DNA of 64,000 bases from an uncultured Ruminococcus sp. (GTDB lineage Bacteria; Bacillota; Clostridia; Oscillospirales; Ruminococcaceae), in contig ONAI01000005.1 of the NCBI GenBank assembly GCA_900315755.1, positions 1 to 64,000 on the forward strand, in the 5' to 3' direction. The notes beneath the pieces were generated by a model, which saw only the letters and a program-made list of their open reading frames with translations, was not told the DNA's origin and made no database searches. The position numbers and the translations under genes are program-made. Each line of letters starts with the position of its first letter. The first letter of the stretch is position 1. This document shows positions 34,762-43,515 of this stretch, in pieces.

Positions 34762-35220
34762 TTACAAGTCTAAAACCATAAACACATCTGAATAAACACT
34801 TGAATTATACTTTTCGGTATCATGAAATCCGACTTTACGATATAAAGCGATCGCTTTTGTGCTTGTAGACAAGGAATCAAGAAACATTTTCTTATAGCCA
34901 TGATTTTTAGCTTGGGTTATTGCATAATTCAGCATCTTTTTTCCATATCCCATACCTTGATACTGTTCTAACAGATATAATGATTTCAGCTCGCAGTTTT
35001 TGTTTCCCAATTCTGAAACAGCGACTGTTCCAATAATATTGTCACCCTCAAACATACACCAGAATCCTACAAAGTATTCTGCAATGTTAAGGTAATAACT
35101 ATGTCTGCCGTTTATATCCAAACATCTATGAGATTCAGGCAAACATTTTTCCAAAAAAGAAATCAGGAGAAACTCATACTCTTTTTTGTATTCAATTATT
35201 TCAAAGGATTGTTGTTTCAT
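34762..35220 (-). CDS. GNAT family N-acetyltransferase
   Basis: A 152-aa single-domain acetyl-CoA transferase. The acetyl-CoA loop is YQGMGYGKKML (about residues 90-100), followed by the usual ALYRKVGF near the end. The substrate is unknown. Coding is more AT-rich and codon choice differs from its neighbours (many TTA, ATA, AAA), and it is bounded by its own promoter and a hairpin, which hints at later acquisition. Confidence 0.85.
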   Translation of the reverse strand: MKQQSFEIIEYKKEYEFLLISFLEKCLPESHRCLDINGRHSYYLNIAEYFVGFWCMFEGDNIIGTVAVSELGNKNCELKSLYLLEQYQGMGYGKKMLNYAITQAKNHGYKKMFLDSLSTSTKAIALYRKVGFHDTEKYNSSVYSDVFMVLDL

Positions 35221-35258
35221 CTGTTTGTACCTTCAAATTCCGATTTATTTTAGTGACA

Positions 35259-35287
35259 ATTATAGCACAACATTGCTGCCATGTCAA
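35259..35287 (-). promoter_or_regulatory. Consensus promoter of the GNAT gene
   Basis: On the minus strand TTGACA (35282-35287), 17 bases, TATAAT (35259-35264), about 35 nt before the start codon. It abuts the terminator of the thioesterase gene. Confidence 0.85.
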
Positions 35288-35333
35288 TAAAAATGCCATA
35301 GTACTTCTGACTGTATATCAGAAATACTATGGC
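35286..35333 (-). terminator. Terminator of the LtaS-thioesterase transcript
   Basis: On the minus strand GCCATAGTA-TTCTGA pairs with TCAGAA-TACTATGGC over a 7-base loop (one mismatch), followed by ATTTTTATT. Confidence 0.8.
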
Positions 35334-35374
35334 TTAAACCTTCTATATCAGTATCGAACTTAAGAGCGGTGTTA

Positions 35375-35767
35375 TTATTTAAGCTTTGCGTTAGTTTTGG
35401 CGGTGAACTTTTCGCCGTAAACGAGGAATCTCTTATGAAGTCCCTCACCTATGACGCCGGCTTCATCTGAAGCCTTCACTCTGAAATTGAATTCTCTGCC
35501 GTTAATTTCAGTAAGAACAGCTTCGGCAGTCACATTCATGCCGCACGGAGTAGCTGAAACGTGCTTAACATTCATTTCAGTTCCGACGGATGTTTCATCA
35601 CCTTCAAGGAAGTCTGCAAGACAATTGCAGGCAGCTTTTTCCATGAGCATTATCATAGTTGGTGTAGCGAATACCGGAAGACTTCCGCTTCCGACATTCA
35701 CTGCAAGATCGTTTTCAGAGACTTTCAATTCGGCAGTGCCGATCGAATCAATATCAATATTTTTCAT
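35375..35767 (-). CDS. Hotdog-fold thioesterase, FlK-like family
   Basis: A 130-aa hotdog protein similar in motif layout to fluoroacetyl-CoA thioesterase FlK: Thr in VFATPTMIMLMEKAA, Glu in VGTEMNVKH and the following His. Such homologues are common in anaerobes and probably hydrolyse small acyl-CoAs; fluoroacetate is unlikely as the natural substrate here. It lies eight bases after the LtaS-like gene on the same strand, so both are in one operon. Confidence 0.8.
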   Translation of the reverse strand: MKNIDIDSIGTAELKVSENDLAVNVGSGSLPVFATPTMIMLMEKAACNCLADFLEGDETSVGTEMNVKHVSATPCGMNVTAEAVLTEINGREFNFRVKASDEAGVIGEGLHKRFLVYGEKFTAKTNAKLK

Positions 35768-35775
35768 AGTTCACC

Positions 35776-37716
35776 TTATTCATCATCATCAAGCGGAGAG
35801 GACGAGTAAATGTTACCGACCACTCTGTCGTAAGTAAGCATATCGAGATCATTATTGTCAGGGATAGTGGCATCGTAGGAAGTCGAGTAGATCGGAACTT
35901 CATCGAGCAGCTTCATCATTTTTTCGATGAAAGCATCATGAGGAGCGTCAATGATCTTGAATACAACATACGGAACATAGAAGAACGAGAACTTATTCTT
36001 CGGAACTACTGAGAAATCTGCATCGTAGTTAGACCAGAAGAAATATGACTGCTCATAAAGGATGTTACAGTTTTCGCCATTGAGATCGAGTTCATTGTAA
36101 ACGCTGGTCTCACCTCTGAGAGACGGGAAGTGGTCTCCGACGAAGAATACGAGCGTAGGCTCATCGACCTTTTTAAGTGCTTCGAGGAAACTGTTAAGAC
36201 CTTCGTTAGTATGCTGTATCCACTGGAGATAGTTTCCGAACTCATCGCTCGGATCCTCGCCCTGATCGTAAGGCTGGTGGTTCTGCATAGTAGTAGTGTG
36301 GATATAGATAGGATCATCAGAAGTCTTTATGAGGTCGAGAAGCTGATTGTAGATGGTCTTATCGTCAACGTAAGTGCCGTAGTGTTCGACATCTACCGTG
36401 AAATCGGTAACATTATCCTGATCATCGTGGAAGAGCATTTCCTTGAATCCGAAGCGTTTGTATACCTTGTGTCTGCTGTAAAATTCAGCGTTGAACGGGT
36501 GGACATAGGCAGTATTGTAGCCCCAGCTGTTGTAGTAGCGAGCCATAGCAGGAAGTGCATGGTCTGCGAGCTCTCTCTGCGGCATATTCGGATCATTGAT
36601 ACCCTTTACCGGAAGTCCGAACATAAGCTCAAATTCTGAACGGACGGTCCAGCTTGCATAAGTAGGAGTGATGATCCTTCCGCTGTGACCTTCCTTGCAG
36701 GCTTTATCGAAATACTTGTAGTATGAATCCTTGACATTGAGCTTGTCGAACACGCGGAAATCAGCGTAGGATTCGCTCATGATGAAGATAACGTTTGGTT
36801 TTTTGCCGCCGTTGAAATCTCCGGTAGTATCCGGCTTTATGCTGAGTATCTTGTTTATGTTGTCCTCGTTGTAGTCAGAAGGCTTTACAAGTCTGTTTGC
36901 GTAGCTTTCTGAGGCAGTCTCTACGAGGAAAGCGATGAACTGGTTGTTGTCGAACTTTTCATTGAGGAGAAAAGCGTTTGTAGATTTTGTTGTATCAATT
37001 TTGAAAAGCTTATAGACCGGATTGTAGAAGCGGGAAAAAGTTACCATTGCGAAGCCGATGACTACGCAGGCAAGACCTGAAATAACTCTCGCCAGCGGCT
37101 TGACCTTGATCTTAGGATTCAGGTAGAAAATGAGCAGGAATATTGCAACTGCGATCACATAGCACAAAATCAGCTGCCATGTTATCTTGATATAGGCGAA
37201 TGATGAGAGACTCTTAACGTTCTTGGCAAGTCTCATATCAGAGAGCACAAGGTGATTTCCGTTGGTGTTATACTTGAAAAGCTCGATAGTACTCAGCGTC
37301 AGGTACAGTACACTGTGTGCGAGAGTAACGAGCCAGCTTCTGCGGAAAATAGCGATAAAGAAGGCGAATATAATGTAGCCGACAAGAATATCAAATAGAA
37401 AAACGGTCGGACGGTCAACGAAAAACTCGATAGTTTTTGATACCTTCTTGGACTGTATAACTTCTGCAAGAAAAGTTATATATATCGGAAACAGAACGAG
37501 CAGAAGGAGATTGATGAGACTGAATTTTTCCGAGTTAGCCTCACGCTTTGCATTGAGCGCATTGATCTTCTGCATGAATTTATTCGGTTTTTTCTCAGGT
37601 TCCGGTGTTTTTGGGACTTTCTTGTCCATAACATCGTCCATGTGCTTTTTCCCTGATGTTTTAACGGCAGTACCTGCAACAGGTTTCTGAATATCTTTAT
37701 TTGTATTCTCAGCCAT
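35776..37716 (-). CDS. LTA synthase family protein (membrane sulfatase-fold)
   Basis: A 646-aa protein that probably polymerises glycerol phosphate or transfers a phosphate head group at the outer membrane face. It has a basic cytoplasmic N-tail with KKP repeats, five membrane helices (about 68-245), then an extracellular sulfatase domain (about 305-610). Metal and nucleophile marks are FIMSESYADF, the Thr in ASWTVRSEFELMFGLP, and VGDHFPSLRGE. AAGGATGG precedes ATG 37716. It is longer in the N-tail than typical LtaS. The exact polymer is not determined by sequence. Confidence 0.88.
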   Translation of the reverse strand: MAENTNKDIQKPVAGTAVKTSGKKHMDDVMDKKVPKTPEPEKKPNKFMQKINALNAKREANSEKFSLINLLLLVLFPIYITFLAEVIQSKKVSKTIEFFVDRPTVFLFDILVGYIIFAFFIAIFRRSWLVTLAHSVLYLTLSTIELFKYNTNGNHLVLSDMRLAKNVKSLSSFAYIKITWQLILCYVIAVAIFLLIFYLNPKIKVKPLARVISGLACVVIGFAMVTFSRFYNPVYKLFKIDTTKSTNAFLLNEKFDNNQFIAFLVETASESYANRLVKPSDYNEDNINKILSIKPDTTGDFNGGKKPNVIFIMSESYADFRVFDKLNVKDSYYKYFDKACKEGHSGRIITPTYASWTVRSEFELMFGLPVKGINDPNMPQRELADHALPAMARYYNSWGYNTAYVHPFNAEFYSRHKVYKRFGFKEMLFHDDQDNVTDFTVDVEHYGTYVDDKTIYNQLLDLIKTSDDPIYIHTTTMQNHQPYDQGEDPSDEFGNYLQWIQHTNEGLNSFLEALKKVDEPTLVFFVGDHFPSLRGETSVYNELDLNGENCNILYEQSYFFWSNYDADFSVVPKNKFSFFYVPYVVFKIIDAPHDAFIEKMMKLLDEVPIYSTSYDATIPDNNDLDMLTYDRVVGNIYSSSPLDDDE

Positions 37717-38032
37717 ACTTTTACCATCCTTGTTAAAAATATTTGTCGATATACGGATGAAGAGTTGAAAGCATAACTTTCACATTTTATAATAATACCA
37801 TAACAGCAGTAAAAGTTCAATAGAAATAGTCAAATTTCAAGAAATTAACATAAATTTCGCCGGATTATTGATATTACACTATTATAGCATCGAAATTTTG
37901 TTTAATTTGTCAATGATATATATTAGGACTTGACTACAAATTGCGATAACCGGCTATATATTGCGGTTTAAGAAAAACTTAAAATTCAGGTTTTCTCAGA
38001 AAATAATGTCAGGTGTTCCTGATTTGAGTATA
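37717..38032. other. AT-rich intergenic region upstream of the LtaS-like gene
   Basis: A 316-base gene-free stretch. On the minus strand it holds a TATAAT (37881-37886), with TTGACA 21 bases upstream (37908-37913), too wide for a standard promoter. The far end has a weak stem (TCAGG/CCTGA) that may end the SDR transcript. I see no small gene or structured RNA. Confidence 0.4.
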
Positions 38033-38737
38033 TTATATTACCATTCCGCCGTTGACAGCGAGCACCTGTCCGGTTATGTATTCTGCCTGATCTGAGGCGA
38101 GAAAAGCGGCGGCATCTGCTATGTGACGCGGTTCTCCGAACATTCCAAGCGGAATGTCCTCACGGATGAGTTCAAGGTCTTCCGGTGAATAGCGGCTGTT
38201 CATATCTGTAAGTATGAATCCGGGAGCAATGCAGTTCACCCTTATGCCTGACGGCGCAGTTTCCTTTGCAAGAGCCTTTGTAAAGCCGATGATACCAGCC
38301 TTTGAAGCGGAATAATCGACTTCACATGAAGCACCGACCTGTCCCCACATAGAGGAAATATTGATGATACATCCTGACTTTTTGTGTATCATCCCAGGGA
38401 GTACAGCGCGTGAGCAGTTCATCGTACCTTCGAGATTTACAGCGAGCAGACGCTTTGCATTATCGTCGCTGATACAGTGGAAGAGATCAGTTATAGAAAC
38501 GCCTGCGTTATTGACAAGCAGATCTATTGACGGAAGTTTTGCAAAAGCACGTCTTACTTCGTCAGCGGATGCAACATCAAATCCAACTGCTGTACCGTTA
38601 ATTGCTTCGGCAACAGCAGCAGCTTTCTCGGCTGAACGGCAGTAATTCACGTATACCGTGTAGCCTTCGGAGGCGAGTCTGCGGCATATCGCTTCACCGA
38701 TACCGCCTGAACCTCCGGTGACAAGAGCATTTTTCAT
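38033..38737 (-). CDS. Short-chain dehydrogenase/reductase (FabG-like)
   Basis: A 234-aa NAD(P)-dependent oxidoreductase. The Rossmann motif is TGGSGGIGEAI (residues 7-17), NNAG lies near 85, and the catalytic Ser-Tyr-Lys set is in NISSMWG and VDYSASKAG. C-terminal signature: VLAVNGGMV. This is the 3-oxoacyl-ACP reductase type, but it stands alone rather than in a fab cluster, so the substrate is open. ATG 38737 with CGGAGGG upstream is preferred over the frame's earlier Met at 38818. Confidence 0.88.
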   Translation of the reverse strand: MKNALVTGGSGGIGEAICRRLASEGYTVYVNYCRSAEKAAAVAEAINGTAVGFDVASADEVRRAFAKLPSIDLLVNNAGVSITDLFHCISDDNAKRLLAVNLEGTMNCSRAVLPGMIHKKSGCIINISSMWGQVGASCEVDYSASKAGIIGFTKALAKETAPSGIRVNCIAPGFILTDMNSRYSPEDLELIREDIPLGMFGEPRHIADAAAFLASDQAEYITGQVLAVNGGMVI

Positions 38738-38859
38738 AGTTATCCCTCCGAACAAAGAGTTTGCGCTCCCCGAGCGGAATTCGGGGAATAACTGCCATAA
38801 GGCGGTTATTGCGAACACGTTAATTATATCACAACAAAAATAAAAAATCCAGTACCATC

Positions 38860-38888
38860 TTGAAATATTAGCCGATACGTGTTACAAT
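38860..38888 (+). promoter_or_regulatory. Promoter of the DUF896-cdd transcript
   Basis: TTGAAA (38860-38865), 17 bases, TACAAT (38883-38888). AAGGAG precedes ATG 38919. Confidence 0.75.
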
Positions 38889-38918
38889 TATATTACTACA
38901 TTAAAAAGGAGAACTGAC

Positions 38919-39131
38919 ATGGATCAGAAAAAAATAGACCGTATAAACGAACTTTCACGCAAATCAAAGACTGAAGGTCTTACCGAAGCCGAAAAAGCCG
39001 AGCAGACTCAGCTGCGCAACGAATACCGCGCTGCTGTTACCGGAAATCTCAGACAACAGCTTGATAATACATACATAATAACACCGGACGGAAAAAAGAA
39101 AAAAGTCGGCAAAGGTAAGGTGATCTCATGA
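38919..39131 (+). CDS. DUF896 (YnzC-like) small protein
   Basis: A 70-aa helical cytosolic protein matching the YnzC/UPF0291 family: the N-terminus KIDRINELSRKSKTEGLTEA and the second-helix segment EYRAAVTGNLRQQL are typical. Members are small two-helix proteins, one of which is linked to the SOS response in Bacillus; no activity is established. Its stop overlaps the cdd start (ATGA). Confidence 0.9.
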   Translation: MDQKKIDRINELSRKSKTEGLTEAEKAEQTQLRNEYRAAVTGNLRQQLDNTYIITPDGKKKKVGKGKVIS

Positions 39132-39520
39132 CAGACAGGGAATTATATGAAGAAGCAGTAAAAGCTGCCAAGTATTCGTATTCAAAATACTCGCATTTCA
39201 GCGTAGGAGCGGCTCTTCTCTCAACAGACGATCGTGTTTTCACAGGATGCAACATCGAAAACGCTTCCTATTCGCTTACCGTCTGCGCTGAGCGTACAGC
39301 ACTTTTCAAGGCGGTTTCAGAAGGCGTTACAGAGTTCAAGGCAATTGCGATAGCCGGTAGCTCAAATGAAGATTTTTCACGTCCGTGTCCGCCGTGCGGC
39401 GCTTGTCTGCAAGTTCTGAGCGAATTCTGCGGCGAGCATCTTGTTGTAATACTTTCAAACGGCTGGTTCAGACTTTCCGATTTCCTGCCGATGCGATTCG
39501 GCGGCGCTCACCTTAGATAA
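39128..39520 (+). CDS. cdd: Cytidine deaminase
   Basis: Deaminates cytidine and deoxycytidine to uridines in pyrimidine salvage. The 130-aa homotetrameric-type enzyme shows the zinc-site motifs CAERTA (with catalytic Glu) and PCPPCGACLQVL, plus the N-terminal YSKYSHFSVGAAL substrate loop. It overlaps DUF896 by four bases. Confidence 0.95.
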   Translation: MTDRELYEEAVKAAKYSYSKYSHFSVGAALLSTDDRVFTGCNIENASYSLTVCAERTALFKAVSEGVTEFKAIAIAGSSNEDFSRPCPPCGACLQVLSEFCGEHLVVILSNGWFRLSDFLPMRFGGAHLR

Positions 39521-39529
39521 GGAGTTTTT

Positions 39530-41374
39530 ATGGAATTAAGAGAAAAAATTGAGAAGCACCTGCTTGAGATACAGAAGCCCTCGCGTTATATCGGCGGCGA
39601 GGTAGGAAGCATCATCAAGGATAAATCAAAGGTGGATGTCCGCTTTGCGTTCTGTTTTCCTGATACCTACGACATCGGAATGTCGCACCTCGGAATGAAG
39701 ATACTGTACTCGCTGACAAATGAGCGCGAGAACTACTGGTGCGAGAGATGCTATGCACCGTCCGAAGACTTTGAGACTATAATGCGTGAAAACGACATTC
39801 CGCTTTACGCGCTTGAAAGTCTTGATCCTATCAGAGATTTTGATTTTATCGGTTTCACGATGCAGTATGAGCTTTCTTACACAAATGTTCTCAATATGCT
39901 CGATCTTGCCGGAATACCGGTATTTTCAAAGGATCGCGGCGATGAACTCGGACAGATAGTTATTGCCGGAGGACCGTGTGTCTGTAATCCAGAACCTCTT
40001 TCGGACTTTTTCGATATTTTCGTGCTCGGCGAGGGCGAGGAGGTAAACCTCGAGCTTATGGATCTTTACTGGGAAATGAAACAGCAGGGGGCTTCAAAAC
40101 TTGATTTTCTGCGTAAAGCCGCACAGATAGAAGGAATTTACGTTCCGCGGTTTTACAGTTTCATCTATAAGGATGACGGTACTATCGAGCGTGTCGAGAC
40201 TTCCGAAGGCGCTCCTGAGATCGTGAAAAAGCGCATAATCAAGGACTTCGATAAGGTATACTATCCTGAGAATTTTGTTGTGCCGTTCACCGAGATAGTT
40301 CACGACCGCGTATCAGTTGAGGTGCTGCGAGGCTGCATACGCGGCTGCCGCTTCTGTCAGGCTGGCTTCATATACCGTCCTTTCCGCGAGAAGCACACTG
40401 ATACTATATGCCGTGAGACTAAGTGCTTATGCGAAAATACAGGTTACGATGAGGTGTCGCTTGCTTCTCTGAGCACCAGTGACCATTCGGAAATTGATTC
40501 CATGCTTACGCAGCTCATTGACTACACTGCCAAAGAGAAGATCAACCTGTCGCTGCCTTCACTCAGAGTCGATAACTTTTCCGAATCGCTTCTTGAAAAG
40601 ATCAAGAAGGTACGCAAGAGCGGACTTACTTTCGCCGCAGAGGGCGGTACACAGCGCCTTCGTGACGTTATCAACAAGAATGTAAGCGAGGAAGAGATAA
40701 TGAATACCTGCCGCATCGCCTTTCAGGGAGGATATTCGGCAGTCAAGCTGTACTTTATGATGGGACTTCCCACCGAAACCGATGAGGATATAGCTGGCAT
40801 AGCAGAGCTTGCTCAGCGCATCGTCGACCTTTTTTACAGCATCGAGGATCGTCCGAAAGGCAGGGGAGTGCAGGTTTCTGTCAGCTGTGCGACTTTCGTA
40901 CCAAAGCCGTTTACGCCGTTTCAGTTTGAACCGCAGGATACACGCGAAATGATCGAGCATAAACAGAAACTGCTGCTTGATTCAGTCAAGACAAAGAAGA
41001 TAAAGGTAGCCTATCACGATCCGAATGTCAGCCAGCTTGAGGTCATACTCGCAAAGGGCGACCGAAGACTCTGTAAAGTTATTTACGCTGCGTGGAAGAA
41101 GGGCTGCAAATTCGACAGCTGGGAAGAGCATTACCGCTTTGACAAGTGGCTCGAAGCCTTTGAGGAGTGCGGTGTTGACCCTGCATTCTATGCTAACCGA
41201 CGCTTTGAATATGATGAGATCCTGCCGTGGGATCATCTTGATTACTTCGTCAGCAAGGAATTCCTCATTCGTGAGAATAAAACAGCACATCAGTCAAAGA
41301 CCACGCCTAATTGCCGCCAGAGGTGTTCTGGCTGCGGTGTAAACAAAAAAGTTGGGAGGGAATGTTTTTGCTGA
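39530..41374 (+). CDS. B12-binding-domain radical SAM protein (TIGR03960 type)
   Basis: A 614-aa radical SAM protein. The 4Fe-4S motif is RGCIRGCRFCQAGF (Cys-x3-Cys-x2-Cys) near residue 270. The N-terminal region (about 45-215) has the fold and spacing of a B12-binding-like domain, including DIGMSHLGMKIL and GEGEEVN. A short Cys-rich tail ends the protein (CRQRCSGCGVNKK). Homologues nearly always sit next to the DUF2344 protein, as here; the reaction is not known. Confidence 0.88.
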   Translation: MELREKIEKHLLEIQKPSRYIGGEVGSIIKDKSKVDVRFAFCFPDTYDIGMSHLGMKILYSLTNERENYWCERCYAPSEDFETIMRENDIPLYALESLDPIRDFDFIGFTMQYELSYTNVLNMLDLAGIPVFSKDRGDELGQIVIAGGPCVCNPEPLSDFFDIFVLGEGEEVNLELMDLYWEMKQQGASKLDFLRKAAQIEGIYVPRFYSFIYKDDGTIERVETSEGAPEIVKKRIIKDFDKVYYPENFVVPFTEIVHDRVSVEVLRGCIRGCRFCQAGFIYRPFREKHTDTICRETKCLCENTGYDEVSLASLSTSDHSEIDSMLTQLIDYTAKEKINLSLPSLRVDNFSESLLEKIKKVRKSGLTFAAEGGTQRLRDVINKNVSEEEIMNTCRIAFQGGYSAVKLYFMMGLPTETDEDIAGIAELAQRIVDLFYSIEDRPKGRGVQVSVSCATFVPKPFTPFQFEPQDTREMIEHKQKLLLDSVKTKKIKVAYHDPNVSQLEVILAKGDRRLCKVIYAAWKKGCKFDSWEEHYRFDKWLEAFEECGVDPAFYANRRFEYDEILPWDHLDYFVSKEFLIRENKTAHQSKTTPNCRQRCSGCGVNKKVGRECFC

Positions 41375-42024
41375 GAGTAAGAGCAACTTTTGAAAAATGC
41401 GGACGCGCCAAGTATATATCCCACCTCGATCTGAACAGATGTATGCTGCGTACTTTCAGGCGCTCGGGACTTCCTATATGGTACACGGAGGGCTTCAATC
41501 CGCATCCCTATTACAGCTTTGCACTGGCACTTTCACTCGGATTCGAGAGCAGCTGCGAAATACTCGATTTCAACATCACGGACGACGATATGTCTATGGA
41601 CGAGATACGCGATAAGCTGAATGCCGTAATGCCCGAGGGTATGGGGATAGTAAAAGTGGCGCTCCAGAAGCAGAAGATCACAGCTATCGCAAAGGCTGAA
41701 TACACCTTCTCGCTTGTTACGGACAATACTGACGGACTTTTTGATGCGGCACAGTCACTTATTGCACTTCCTGAAATATTGATCGAGAAAAAGACAAAAA
41801 AAGGCATCAAAGAAGTCGACATCAAGCCTGATATGGAGATACTCAGCTGTGAAAAGACATCGTCGTCAGTCGATGTCAGGATGTATCTGCCTGCCGGTAC
41901 TCAGACAAATTATAACCCGACGCTTTTCATTGAGGCGCTGAAGCGTTCAACTGACATTCCGTTCGAGCCGCAGAAAATACGCCGCGAAGCGATTCTCTGT
42001 GCCGATAACAGCGTATTTGAATGA
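41368..42024 (+). CDS. DUF2344 (TIGR03936) radical-SAM-associated protein
   Basis: A 218-aa partner of the preceding radical SAM protein. Family marks are the N-terminal FEKCGRAKYISHLDLNR and GFNPHPYYSFALALSLGFES. I take TTG 41368 as start: it lies eight bases after GGGAGG and overlaps the upstream stop (TTGCTGA), whereas ATG 41362 is too close to the ribosome site and 41311 would overlap by 64 bases. In many Firmicutes this pair precedes rplU; here rplS follows instead. Role unknown, possibly tRNA or ribosome modification. Confidence 0.83.
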   Translation: MLRVRATFEKCGRAKYISHLDLNRCMLRTFRRSGLPIWYTEGFNPHPYYSFALALSLGFESSCEILDFNITDDDMSMDEIRDKLNAVMPEGMGIVKVALQKQKITAIAKAEYTFSLVTDNTDGLFDAAQSLIALPEILIEKKTKKGIKEVDIKPDMEILSCEKTSSSVDVRMYLPAGTQTNYNPTLFIEALKRSTDIPFEPQKIRREAILCADNSVFE

Positions 42025-42094
42025 TATAAAGCAAGTCATATTGCTGAAAATGAAAGAATTAATAAGTTAAATATAACTTTTTTCTGAAAAACAC

Positions 42095-42123
42095 TTGCAA
42101 TTTCTGTCAAAGTATGTTATGAT
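42095..42123 (+). promoter_or_regulatory. Promoter of rplS
   Basis: TTGCAA (42095-42100), 17 bases, TATGAT (42118-42123). It produces a leader of about 210 nt. Confidence 0.75.
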
Positions 42124-42129
42124 ATAAAA

Positions 42130-42338
42130 GCATTTGAAATTCCGTTCGTTATGATTTTATCATTTCGGATGAGGGTTAATGCCGAAAGACATTAAATCGG
42201 ATAGTCCGCTGCCCGGATGACCGCTGATGCGGTAAGTGTTCATAAAACACGCTCCTTTAATATGTCTGCGCCTGCCGAATGATGAACGGCTCTCGCGGAA
42301 CGGGTAAGAATATTCGTAAATTTAGGAGGAAAATTAAA
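42130..42338 (+). promoter_or_regulatory. Structured rplS leader, probable L19 autoregulatory element
   Basis: A long leader with a closed, branched fold: CCGTTC (42142-42147) pairs with GAACGG (42284-42289) and encloses TTAATG/CATTAA, CCGC/GCGG and GTGTT/AACAC stems. Ribosomal protein L19 leaders that let L19 repress its own mRNA are known in Firmicutes. The position and architecture fit; the family match is inference. Confidence 0.65.
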
Positions 42339-42683
42339 ATGGATGCACTCAAACTCATCAGTCAATCAAGCATGAAGGAAAATGTTCCGCAGTTCAACGT
42401 AGGTGATACCATCAAGGTACACGTTCAGATCAAGGAAGGCGATAAGAGCCGTATCCAGGTATTTGAGGGAACTGTAATCGCTAAGAAGCACGGCGGAATC
42501 AACGAGACTTTCACTGTTAGACGTGTTGCTCACGGCTGCGGTATCGAAAGAGTATTCCCGCTCCACTCACCAGTTGTTGACAAGGTAGAGGTCGTAAGAC
42601 ACGGTAAAGTTCGCAGAGCTAAGCTCTACTACCTCAGAGACAGAGTTGGTAAGGCTGCTAAGGTCAAGGAACAGATCCGCTAA
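42339..42683 (+). CDS. rplS: 50S ribosomal protein L19
   Basis: A 114-aa large-subunit protein at the 30S-50S interface. Characteristic segments are [20 protein letters not shown] and [28 protein letters not shown] precedes ATG 42339; the longer frame from 42279 would run into the leader RNA and is rejected. It is followed by a terminator. Confidence 0.97.
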   Translation: MDALKLISQSSMKENVPQFNVGDTIKVHVQIKEGDKSRIQVFEGTVIAKKHGGINETFTVRRVAHGCGIERVFPLHSPVVDKVEVVRHGKVRRAKLYYLRDRVGKAAKVKEQIR

Positions 42684-42739
42684 AAGGTTGCAGACTGAGT
42701 TCAGGCAGAGTCTGTCTGCCTGACTCATCTTCTTTCCTA

Positions 42740-42763
42740 AGAGGGACGCAAAGTCCCTTTTTT
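42740..42763 (+). terminator. Terminator after rplS
   Basis: AGGGAC (42742-42747) pairs with GTCCCT (42753-42758), followed by six T. A second stem (CAGGCAGA/TCTGCCTG) lies just upstream. Confidence 0.8.
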
Positions 42764-42795
42764 GCTACATATTCGGATATTGCCGGAGGTCAATC

Positions 42796-43515
42796 ATGGA
42801 AGAAAACAAGGTTATTAATGAAAATACAGAAAATACTGCTGAGACTGCAAAGTCTGCCCCCGCAGAAAAAAAGCCTTACACTAAAAAGACGTTCTTCAAT
42901 GACGTCATGGAGATAGCAGAGTCCACACTCATCACGATATTTGTTATCGTTATGGTGTTCACATATCTGCTGCATCCGGTAAATATTGTCGGTCAGTCAA
43001 TGGAGCCTACTCTTTACAGCAAGGACAGGATCTTCATGACCACTGTTTACTTTGGTATCGACAACGGTGATGTGCTTGTCATAGATAACGATGAGGTTTA
43101 CCTCATTGACGACAACGGCGAGCCCTATAAGGCTGATGTTCCGAACAATCCTATCAACGAATGTATAATCAAGCGAGTTATTGCCTGCGGAGGTCAGACT
43201 ATCAATATCGACGACTCTGATCCTAATAACAGTAAGGTGATCGTAGACGGCGAAATCGTTGACGAGCCATATATAATGAAAGGCGCTTTTACAAAGAGTA
43301 CCGGCGCATTTGCAGGAAAATTCCCGTTCACAGTGCCCGACGGTTATTACTTTGTAATGGGCGATAACAGAGAGAATTCATCCGACAGCCGCAGCGGCTA
43401 TGTCGGACTTATAAAGAAAGATCAGATCTACGGTAAGGCTATTGCAAGATATTCGCCATTCAGCGAATTCAAGTTCCTTTTTAATTCTGATAAGAAATCC
43501 TCTGATGAAAGATAA
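42796..43515 (+). CDS. lepB: Signal peptidase I (first paralogue)
   Basis: Removes signal peptides at the outer membrane face. The 239-aa protein has an acidic/Lys cytoplasmic tail, one membrane helix (about 41-58), catalytic Ser in VGQSMEPTLY and catalytic Lys in CIIKRVIA. MGDNRENSSDSR is the C-terminal signature. GGAGG precedes ATG 42796. Its 3' end overlaps the second paralogue. Confidence 0.94.
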   Translation: MEENKVINENTENTAETAKSAPAEKKPYTKKTFFNDVMEIAESTLITIFVIVMVFTYLLHPVNIVGQSMEPTLYSKDRIFMTTVYFGIDNGDVLVIDNDEVYLIDDNGEPYKADVPNNPINECIIKRVIACGGQTINIDDSDPNNSKVIVDGEIVDEPYIMKGAFTKSTGAFAGKFPFTVPDGYYFVMGDNRENSSDSRSGYVGLIKKDQIYGKAIARYSPFSEFKFLFNSDKKSSDER

